From assembly GCA_034638255.1 (NCBI GenBank), contig JAWPGT010000030.1, positions 1 to 64,000 on the forward strand: 64,000 bases of DNA. Direction: 5' to 3'. Within the stretch, counting starts at the first letter, position 1. Each line of letters starts with the position of its first letter. Below the pieces are notes generated by a model. That model was not told the DNA's origin. It did no database searches and saw only the letters and a list, made by a program, of their open reading frames with translations. This stretch comes from Coprinus comatus (taxonomy: Eukaryota; Basidiomycota; Agaricomycetes; Agaricales; Agaricaceae). The position numbers were made by a program, and so were the translations under genes. This document shows, piece after piece, positions 54,696-64,000 of the stretch.

Positions 54696-56688
54696 TCAAA
54701 TTCTTTTTCTTATTTCTACAACAGGTTCAAATTTACTCAACTCCTTATAATTCTCAATAATTCGCGTTCCAAACTCAAATCGAAACACCAACTTCTCCAA
54801 AGATGGAAACAACATAACCCAAGAAACCACAAATCCTACAATACCAACCATAGAATAGGTATTATGACCGATAGACACTATATCAAGACGTTTTACATTC
54901 TTCAAACCCCCCATCACTTTCATCGACATCGTCATACTTGAACCAGAACGAGGAATAGAATCATTACGAGGGGGAAGAGGACTATGATGAGCATCATATT
55001 CATGAGGAGGAGAGAGTTCAGGGCGACTCGGTCTAGGTCTGGGTCTGAGAGGACTAAGTTTAATTTCTGATTTAGAACTTTGTCCGAGTTTCGAGATGAT
55101 GGTTTCATTCGCGTTCGAGGTGTTCACGACATTAGAGATGTTCGCAAGAGTGGTAGTGGTAGAGTCAAGGCCACTAATATGTTTCATCAACCAATCTTTC
55201 AATCCATCTTCAACTTTACAATCAACCTCCAAGTTAATATCTTGCGATAGTCTACCAATAGATTCCAACGCTTCATCGAACCTATCATATGCCCAATCTT
55301 CTCTAACCTCGTCATCCTGCTTCAAAGCCCCTAAATTGGAAGGGATATTCCGCTAAAATGCACACTGATTTCAGCATTGAAAAATGTTTTGGATTCCTCG
55401 ATAGAGTGGAAATAATTAATGGTTGAGCAACCAATCGTTTAAGTTTTGACATCTTGGGTTCTTCACCAATAGGAATGGAGTACAGCATGAAAATGGTATA
55501 GAGTTCGAGAGTTACGATAGTTGTTTCATGACGAATGAGAAAGTTGGTTAGAAGATCGAAAGTGACGAATGAATATTCCCATTCTGGTATAATCACATTG
55601 GAAACGATTGTGAATGATTCAAGAACAGGAAAATAAACTTGATTAAATAGTTCCTCCAACCAGAACGGTTGAGAACCATTCGATTGAAGGTCAGAGTATG
55701 TAAAGTACTTCCGTGTACTTTCAGGATGTCCAGTGTTTTCAGATAAAACAAAGGAAAAAACATCATCCGTGATGATAGTTCCAGTTCTTGAAGTGTGGGG
55801 GTAGAGGGTTGATTAAGATTGGATATCGAAAGTGGAATGATGTATGTCAAGACCTTGGTTTACTATCCAATCGTACAAAGGAGATGTAGGTGCCGTCTTC
55901 ACTCGCTCCAATTCTCTCCACCACCAATCTTCAACCATATTCTGCCACGAACTCGACCGTGTCAATTTTCTCCATTGTTTCCTGACAAATGACTTCAACT
56001 GTTCGGCAGGATTAGGACCCATCTCAATATGTTTTATTAGCGGAATTTGAAGACACCGCGGTTCCAAAATCTTGAGTCGAGTACACCCTTTCTCCACCAC
56101 AAGGTCCAACACCGTCACAAAAACGGCATACCAATATTCTCCCCTTTCAACTCTCTCGTAATCCGAGTTCAAAACATCATCCTCCACACTACTCCAATCG
56201 AAAAAAATATCAAATGTCCCAACCGAATCAAGATTCTGCAAGAACAGAATCATTGCGTATGTTTGATCCCATAGGTGTGAAACGTTTGAACCAAACCGAC
56301 AATATATCGATTCGACTCGTTCAAGAAATAAAGCTATTGAAAAGGTTCCCAATATTTCTTTTGATTTATTTGGCCAATTGAAGTTATCGAATGTCAATGT
56401 TTTTGGAGAGATATGTTCCCGTTTCCAATACTCTTCAAGTGCAAGTCGATTTGAAATTCGATTAACTTTTGCGAAATTTAGAAGTGAAGGAGTGTCGATC
56501 CAAGGTACAATTTCCATGAGCATTTCCAGAGGAATATCGGAGAAAGTTGATGGTGGTGGGGAAGGTGTCAATGGTTCGGAGAGAATAGTCATGACCTCAA
56601 GAAGATGGAGAAGCTCAGCATCACAGGAGAATTTGTATGATATCCTGGTTGTCGAATCAGCAGTGGGAGAGATATCGTCCGTGGACAT
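54696..56688 (-). CDS. F-box-like protein, cluster copy 3, with one frameshift
   Basis: The start at 56688 (MSTDDISPTADST; an ATG 12 bases upstream also fits) leads to FSDIPLEMLMEIVPWID, a degenerate F-box, and TPSLLNFAKVNRISNRLALEEY. An intron with donor GTCTTG at about 55866 joins VNQ to ELELSSRMMFFPLFYLKTL. A second intron with donor GTTGCT at about 55437 joins LKRL to RNIPSNLGALKQDDE, where it continues to the end at 54696. Between them the frame shifts after TLHTLTFNR, near 55690, where the paralogous SQPFWLEELFNQVYFP is in another frame. The shift may be a true break or an error. The C-terminal part has a Ser/Pro-rich insertion (RPRPRPSRPELSPPHEYDAH) and a helical end (LFPSLEKLVFRFEF). 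Confidence 0.5.
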
Positions 56689-57266
56689 TGTACGTAACAC
56701 GTGGGGGGGGGGGGAAATACTAAAGGGTAACGCCCATCGCGACGGAGTTTATACTTGTGATTCGTGTGAAGTTTTGTGACTCCACACTAGTCTCATTTAT
56801 GATTCTCAATTCAAAACTTACCATTTGATCCTTCTTGAGGCTGTTGAACAAGTTCCACCAATCGTCCATTCCAAGTCCATTCCTATCCAAACATCCTTGT
56901 AAACATGTTACACGTTGACGTCACTAACTAATGTCTGACTGATGGCGCGACTGTATTTAAGTTGGAGACTTCCATCTTATACCCTAACGAATCTCTTACC
57001 TATTCCCAATGTTCTCTCCCTCATAGTAGTACTACTACTTAATAGACCGGATCTCGTGGCTGTTTACCTTTCATTCCCTCATAAGCTCGTTCTTTATTAA
57101 TGTTATCGTTTAGTGTTGCCCTCCGGGCTTCCAATCCTATCAAGTTTCAATGCTCAGATAAATACATAATCATAATTTGAGGTATCACTTCAGGAATTCC
57201 CAGTGACGATACCAACTTACATCCCTATTTTTTTCTTCTCTTAATCTCCAACACACCCACTTTAAT
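56689..57266. other. Intergenic region with poly-G tract
   Basis: A run of 12 G lies just upstream of the F-box copy 3 start (about 56702-56713). No gene seen. Confidence 0.5.
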
Positions 57267-59788
57267 TCAATTTTCCATATTCTCCCAATCTCTCCTGTGC
57301 AAAAACACAGCAGGCGAAGAATTAATAAATTCCATTTGTTTCTTCCTAAAATCATCTTGAATCATGACAGTCCCATCCCCATTCAATTCAAGGAGACGTT
57401 CATTTCGAGGAGTGTATTGTTCCCACTTAGGTCCTAGAAGTGGGTATTTTAAAAGGTTCAATTATTGAATGTCTCAAGTTTCGAAAAATAACAATAAAAA
57501 CTCACGACTCAATCCTTTCCCATCATTAGGATCCCCACTCGTTGCAAATGAAACCCAATAATCAATCATCAACGCACTAACTCTCTTAGCTGAATCCGAT
57601 TGATCTTGTGGTACACCATAAACATATGGAACTTCAGCTCCATGCGTAGCTGTAAAAACATTAGTATATGTATATATTCACGTCAATTTGACAATGTTAA
57701 CCAAGTGTTGTATGACTTACTTCCAAGGAAAGCAGGAATAGAAGGAATGTGTTGAGTAAACAAATAACCCCAAGTCTTAACTCCTCTATTAGCAGCATTT
57801 TGTTGCCAAAATCGACGTTGTGATTGGAATGCTACATCTCCCTCTATATTTCCACCCCAATCATGTCAACGTTTCGTTTTTGTTTAGTTTATGTACAAGA
57901 AATGACAACTTACGAAGTGCAGCAGCACGCTTGAATTGACTACTCAATCCAAAAGTTTCATTACCAGTATTGAAAGGTGATCCCAAAGCTGGTACATCGG
58001 GGTACAATTCCAGTAATTTATCAGCCGCTTTTGATAGTTGAAGTTCCGAACTAGTAATCGGAGGGGAGAAATTCGCGATTATTGATTCACGAATTTGAGC
58101 TTCTGAGTTGATAAGTGTTGGAGTAAACACCGTTCCTATTAACAATTGAACAGAAACAAAATATTAGCATTAAATTCTTACGATATCGAAGACGATTGGT
58201 TTTGCATCTGCAGAGGAGGTAATTCGAAGCCAAAAACTCACCCTCATCAAGATTAGTTCCAGTAATAAATGGAACCCTAGCAAATCTTCCTTTCTCAAAC
58301 AATCTTGAAGGTATATCGGGATACAACCCTCCAGGACCATCAATAGTAGGATCAAACCCAAATAACTCCGAAGCCTTCCCAATTGAATTCAAAAGTCCAG
58401 TAAGTATCTCACTAGTATTTGCTCTTCTGATACAGTCGAAAGTATGACTTGTTGCTGAGAGTGATGAACAAGTTGGGATACCTTCAACAAAATTTACCCA
58501 ATTGGTTTGACGACGTGCGGCTGGGAAGTTTACTGATGTTGCTTGTGCTCCTGATTCAAGAATCTGTTTGAATGTGAATGTTAACATTCACAATGGATAA
58601 TTAAGATTTGAAAAGTTATACATACTGCGCCGCGAGCTAGCCTATCGAAAGGAGAATTGAGATAGAGGATTGCTGTCATAATAGATCCTGCACTTTCTCC
58701 GAACACAGTAACCTAAACCATAGTACATATTAGGAAAAAAGATATACAATGCAGAAGAAATCGCATATACCTTTTTTTTATCACCACCAAAAGCACCAAT
58801 GTTATGTTGAACCCATTCAAGAGCCGTCAATTCATCCTTCAAAGCAAGATTAAGTGCACGATTTTGAGCAGCTAATAAGGCATCGTAAGCTTCTCTGATT
58901 AGTAGAAGTATGAGTCGGAGTTACCTTCTTTTCCTTGAGGAAAACCAAGAGGACCGAGACGATAGTTGAAGTTGACATAAATCAAAGGAGTTCCCTACTT
59001 TTGTTCGAACGTCAACGTTTTAGGGTGTCAAAAATATCGTACCCTTGCAACGCTTTGTGCGATAATAGCGCTACCATTATAGATCGCTGATGCGCCTCCT
59101 TGGAAACCGCCACCATATCTATCACCGACATTAGACACTCTTAGCACATTAAATAGTAGAAAAGGCACACATACACCCAAAAAAGCTGCCGGGTAATAAG
59201 GGTGACATAGGAAAAGATCATCATTATTGGAAATGAATCACGAAAGAAAGAGAAACCAACCACTGGTAATTTGACATCCCTAGGAATGTTCGAAGGTCGA
59301 AAAACGTTGATTGTCAGACAATCTTCTGATGACAGTCCAAGCGGAACCCCCTAAACGAAATAATAATCAAATCAATATGAAAGTTAATTTGAAAGATCTC
59401 TTGATGCTTCGACAGCCGATTATCAACTCCATTTTATGCATCAATCAAGCCCGAATGCCTGATGGTAGTGATGACAGTAAACGTACAGGTTGAAGACATA
59501 CTGCTCCAAAGTTGGATGCATCAAAAGTCTCTACATCGACATCTGTTTTGAGAACAGGCGGCTTGAGTCTTAATCCACCCAAAGGAGGTTCAGCATATGG
59601 TATCCCTGTTTTATTCTCTTCAATACCAGGGAATAAATCTCCAAAACAATTAAATTCAACTAACCTCCAAAGAAATCTTGCTTCAACAAAGTAACATCCC
59701 TTCCAACAAAAGTAGTTCTTCCAATGGTCACTTCAGGTGCAGCAAAACATACTACAGCGAGCAAGATAACACCAAAGAACGACCTCAT
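57267..59788 (-). CDS. Secreted type-B carboxylesterase, copy 2
   Basis: The start at 59788 gives MRSFFGVILLAVVCFAAPE, a signal peptide. The exons then follow the carboxylesterase order: DVTLLKQDFFG, GIPYAEPPLGGLRLKPPVLK, SEDCLTINVFRPS, GGGFQGGASAIYNGSAI, NYRLGPLGFPQGKE, LKDELTALEWVQHNIGAFGGDKKK, nucleophile VTVFGESAGS, ILESGAQATSVNFPAARRQ, PFITGTNLDEG, and ATHGAEVPYVYG with the catalytic His, ending near RRDWENMEN at 57267. It hydrolyses extracellular esters. It is a homolog of copy 1 on the opposite strand. No break was seen in this copy, and a long exon spanning the same place as the copy 1 break reads DGPGGLYPDIPSRLFEK without gaps. Around 10-12 introns are implied. Confidence 0.78.
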
Positions 59789-60433
59789 CGTTGAACGATG
59801 AGAAGGAGGCGAGACGGAAATGAATCACATAGGACTAATGTGATTCTTATATACACCACCAGACCCAAAATATTCCCCACAGTGTGTCATAAGGAGAGGG
59901 CGACGTAAGGTGAAGCTTATCGACAGTGGGAAATTAAATGCCAAATTGTACTATTGGTGTGAAGACGACTTGTGTTCCACAAGGGTCACTGAAATCTTGG
60001 TGTCGGATACGGAGTTATTCTCGGTGGATATTACCGGCTATGTGTTTCCCGGTGGTACAGTAGGAGATTCCACACCGATGTTCAATATACAGAACGATGA
60101 TGGACACTGGACACTGGCAGGACGAAGGCGTTTGGCGTTGATGAATTGACAAGAGTGTTGTTGTCGTGCCATAGATGTCAACAAGGTGAGATTACTTCTC
60201 GCCGCCCTTGTACCCGTATTTCTTGATCTTCAAAGAATATCATGAGCGCCTCGAAGAGAATAAATAGCTATCCTGAGTGAAAAGAAGGACTTCTTTTGGT
60301 TCTAATTTAGTCGTGTCTAGACCACGCGTTTTGGAATTGATTACATAATACGACAGCGAAAAGAGATTTTTGATTTGACCAAGCAAACCTCCTTTCCCTG
60401 TAGGCGATACGGTTGTCTCGCAGCCCACCAGTC
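59789..60433. other. Intergenic divergent region
   Basis: A probable divergent promoter between the esterase and LCB1. No convincing TATA box was seen. An open frame on the plus strand (59910-60149) has no motif. Confidence 0.45.
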
Positions 60434-62357
60434 ATGAACGCCACGTTGACCACACTCGAGCCTGCTCTCCAATTATTTGAGAAAATTCTCATAACTGCAG
60501 AGACAACTTTCAACAAGTTACCAGGCTCAGCGGTAATTCAACGATACGTTCAGAGTTCTCACCAGAACGACCCCGGTCGGTCAATCCTAGAGCTCATTTT
60601 ATTTGCTTTTGCTGTTCGCACCCTGCTTCAATCAAGGACACGCGCAGATAAACATTTTATAAAGTTTACTGACAAGGTATTTCTTAAATCTATATTATGC
60701 TGGTCTCTTCTGACGCGTGACTTTTTAATCATTATTCCAGGAAACAGACGAGCTCATTGACGAATGGACCCCTGAACCACTTGGTCCTCCTCTTACTGCT
60801 TCAGAAGAAGCAGACTTAGCTGCTGTACCAGTCATCTCAGGTCCAAATGGTCCCAAACCGAAACTTGTCAATACAGGCAAGACAGCAATCAACCTTGCCA
60901 GTTTCAATTTCACTGGTCTCTCTGGCAACGAGGAAATCAAAGAACGCGCTATTGAGACTTTACGCAAATATGGGTTGGGAAGTTGTGGTCCTCCTGGTTT
61001 CTACGGTACTTTAGGTATGTTTTTTTATTTGTTCCTTTGTTTAGTGCTGAGCTGCGCATTAGACGTCCATATGGAATTGGAAAGGGATATCGCCGATTTC
61101 CTTGGAGCTGAAGCAACCATTCTCTATTCTCAAGGATTCTCAACAATTTCTTCCGTCATCCCAGCTTTTTGTAAACGAGGAGACATCATTGTAGCAGACA
61201 GGGGCGTAAACTTTGCAATCCAAAAAGGAATCCAGATTTCTCGTTCCACCATTCGTTGGTTCGATCATAATGATCTCAAGAGTTTGGAGGATGTTTTAGA
61301 GAGTGTGGAGAAGGAACGAAAGAAGCGTCGTGGTCCTTTGACTCGTAGATTTATTGTCACTGAAGGCATTTTCGAGAAGGATGGAGCCATGGTTGATCTT
61401 CCTAAGCTGGTATGTCAATATTTAGTACGTGATCTTCGGGGGTATCGCCGACCGTTTTTTCTATTTTTAGATTGATATCAAATTCAAACACAAATACCGC
61501 TTAATTCTGGACGAGAGTATTTCTTTTGGTACTGTTGGAAGAACTGGACGTGGATTAACTGAGCTCTACAATGTCCCTGTGAGTGACTCATGTTTAGTGT
61601 TATCCATATAAACAAATCTCATACCTTTTGTAGGCTACGAAAGTGGATATGCTCATTGGTTCAGTCGCTAACGGTCTCAATTCATGTGGTGGTTTCTGTG
61701 CCGGTTCTCAAGTTGTGGTCAACCACCAGGTACGTTTTATTTCTAGGATTCACTCAAACAAGGGGAGGGTTAATAACAATATTCCATTAGCGTATCAATG
61801 GTTTATCTTTTGTATTCTCCGCTTCCATGCCTGCCTTGTTATCTGTCGCTGGTTCAGAAGGAATCAACACCTTACGAAATACACCATCAATCCTTGCTAC
61901 ACTTCATGAAAACATTCAAGCAGCTCGTTCAATTCTTGATCGTATCGATTGTATTACTATACCCTCACATCCAGCTTCACCTATAATTCATATTTACATC
62001 AACAATAACAAGAAACCTTCCTCTACATCATCATCACTACTTCATCCCTCAACAGCAGTAACAATTCCAACAATCCACACAAAACCTTCAAATCCAACCT
62101 CAATATTACCTAGAGATGCTAATACATGGGATTGGGATATTCAAGTTGAAGAACAATTATTAGGAGATGTGGTGGATGAATGTTTGAGTTTGGGAGTATT
62201 GATTTGTAAAGCTAAGAGATTGAGAGGTCAGGAAATGGTTGAAGCTAGGCCTAGTATTAGGTTGGCTTTGACTAGTGCTTTGAGTAAGAAAGAAACGGAG
62301 AAGGCTGTAGGAGTTGTTAAGAATGCTTTGGTTAAGGTTTTGAGTAAGAGGAGATAA
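60434..62357 (+). CDS. LCB1: Serine palmitoyltransferase subunit 1 (LCB1)
   Basis: Six exons (60434-60676, 60741-61014, 61063-61409, 61471-61578, 61634-61729, 61791-62357) keep frame and give 544 residues. It is a fold-type I PLP-like protein: an N-terminal membrane segment (ILELILFAFAVRTLL), LNLASFNFTGLS-like text, then YGLGSCGPPGFYGTL with the conserved Cys, FLGAEATILYSQGFST, VIPAFCKRGDIIVADRGVNFA, and LILDESISFGTVGRTGRG. The lysine that binds PLP in the partner LCB2 is absent here (GSVANGLNSCGGFC), which is how LCB1 differs from LCB2. With LCB2 it makes 3-ketosphinganine from serine and palmitoyl-CoA in the endoplasmic reticulum, the first step of sphingolipid synthesis. The start fits the first in-frame ATG before the membrane segment. 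It is probably essential and, with Tag1, one of the few conserved genes in the window. Confidence 0.9.
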
Positions 62358-64000
62358 AGGAGGGGGGAGAAGTCGTTGTTTTGGAATTGGGGATTTGGGA
62401 TTTGGGATTTGGGATTGAGATGTATATGTATACCTCGACCTCGCTTCCTTCTTTTCTCTCGACCCATTACGTTATTTTTGGTGAAAATTATCTTTTAGTG
62501 GAATTGTTGGGTTTGGACTTTTCTTTGGTGGTTTCGTTTCCTTTTCTTTTTATTCAGGCCTTTTAATTGTTATTTTCTTTTTTGATGTGTTGGATGATTT
62601 TATGCTTATCTAACTATAGATTAATGTTGAAATGTTGATGACTGTGATTGTGGAAGTTAGTATTTATTCAAATAAAGATGTCGGTGTGGAGATCACGGTC
62701 AATCATTTTTTATTTATTTTTATTTTTTTGAATATTAGACGTTTACCTCCATTTACGACAAATTGGGCGATGTAGAATGAGTGGATTTCTAGGCATGAAC
62801 AGAAGTTGTACGAATGTACTGTTATGTGTGTAATGTGTGTGCTTGACATTCAACAAAAGAATAGGTAAAAGAAGGTAAGTGGAAGCGAAGTAAATCAAAA
62901 GTAGGTTCTCCTGTGCTCTTCTTAAGTGAAGCCATTACATAGCCACTTTGAATATCCTTACAGTAATGCCCGCGAGTTTCTGTTAGTTTTCCAGCTAAGG
63001 AAACTTGTTTTGAGATAAAAGTGTTACATCGCATGTCAGGAGTCCACGAGTATTTGGCGATGCCAAGTGTAAGTTGATCCACACGTATGCGAGCGTCGAA
63101 GACGTGAAATCTTCATCTCCGGAGAAGAATACATTTCCGATTCTACTATGAGTGAGGTTCAGCACATCAGTAATTGTGGATATTCGAAATAAGCGTATTT
63201 CATCAGGCTCGAGTTCGGCGACAAGCCAAGTAAAACCTTCACAGGAGAACGAACTGTTCTACACCCCTCAGAACGGGACGGGTATCAACCCTATGGCAAG
63301 ATACCTAGTTGTGTGTCGTGAGCTTCAACTTGATGTATGGTCTATGACTTCCTCGGTGCTGAAAATGATTTGATTACATGAATCAATACAGGCACCAAGC
63401 TGTTTTTATGCCGAAGATGATAGATGCGAAAACTAGATTAATGTAGGAAGCACTTAGCAGACTGACAACGAACGATTCTTGCGAAAACTGGACTCCAATG
63501 CGATTTGATGGAACTCCTTCGTCCTCCTCTGTAGTGTAACTAGAGAGAAGGAAGCCAGCGTCTCGCTCTCCGGGCCGAAACCAAAACTCGACTAAATATT
63601 TATTTGTCAGGTGCAATCATGATAGTCTCTCAATACGACTAATTTTCTAACTTCGAGAGACACACCCTTCCCATGTCCCACAAGGTCAGCTTGATGTATA
63701 TATGTTCTTGTAAAAGGTGTATCTTCGAGGATGTTAGAGTAATGGAAGAAATTAAAACGTAGAGTACATACCGCACAGATGATATGGACACTTCATAGCG
63801 TTGGCTGATAGCCTGACATAAGCTGCTGCTCTTACGTTCACATACACTTGCGTTTCTCATTGTCTTGGCACATATATTCTGTATGGCTCAGAGTGTTACA
63901 AAGTAGGGCTTAACAAGCGAGAGGCATTTTGAAGCGTCAAACAATGTATGACGCAAAATGCGCAATTACGCTCATGCCAACCGACAATGGTCCTTATCAA
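62358..64000. other. Gene-poor right end
   Basis: The 3' flank of LCB1 has T-rich tracts. Between 62822 and 63860 on the minus strand there are short open frames (IAKYSWTPDMRCNTFISK at 63060, FWFRPGERDAGFLL at 63590) that look somewhat protein-like but cannot be joined into one frame by splicing. They could be parts of a degenerate or partly included gene. Confidence 0.35.

Noticed and set aside
59910..60149. 79-codon plus-strand open frame before LCB1
   Set aside because: No motif, no splice link to LCB1 and no homology that I recognise.
62822..63860. Possible multi-exon minus-strand gene at the right end
   Set aside because: Some segments look protein-like, but frames do not join by any splice set I could find.

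Overview
The window looks like nuclear DNA of a mushroom-forming basidiomycete (Agaricomycetes). The genes are split by many short introns of about 45-80 nt with GT-AG borders. Several protein families are typical of that class: DUF6535 and DUF6533 membrane proteins, agaric-type 7TM proteins, F-box/leucine-rich paralogs, a Plavaka-like DNA transposon and a copia remnant. It is a gene-poor accessory region with many duplicates, decayed copies and transposon footprints, plus a few housekeeping genes. Exon borders were worked out by hand from splice signals and reading frame.

Left part (0-25 kb). A 5'-truncated AA9 lytic polysaccharide monooxygenase remnant is followed by a divergent gene pair. 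The minus gene (1329-2735) encodes a helical HeLo/STAND-type N-terminus plus a receiver-like WIDDNP domain. The plus gene (3264-4397) encodes an R-S-E class ADP-ribosyltransferase. I consider this pair the best candidate for an undescribed system, possibly self-defence or allorecognition. Next come a probably decayed Agaricomycete family gene facing an unknown gene, a 151-bp MITE, and a secreted acidic Ser/Asp-rich protein. Two 9-exon alginate-lyase-fold genes with predicted GPI anchors (10.5-12.7 and 22.5-24.9 kb) are duplicates. Between them lie a two-gene Plavaka-like transposon (13.9-19.5 kb) and a Tag1-like vacuolar membrane protein.

Middle part (25-48 kb). It holds two tandem 7TM membrane proteins, a copia C-terminal relic, a DUF6535 gene, a GH5_12-type glucosylceramidase/steryl-glucosidase, a type-B carboxylesterase, an F-box protein, an S10 serine carboxypeptidase, a second inverted copy of the 151-bp MITE, and a DUF6533 gene remnant.

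Right part (48-64 kb). Three F-box-like genes lie in a row on the minus strand. The middle one is dead: it has a premature TGA and carries two different non-autonomous transposons with the same terminal inverted repeats. A second carboxylesterase follows, then LCB1 (serine palmitoyltransferase subunit 1). The last 1.6 kb has no gene I can support.

Several otherwise well-preserved genes carry single-base indels, two of them in homopolymers. These could be true decay or residual assembly errors, and they should be checked against raw reads before the genes are called dead.
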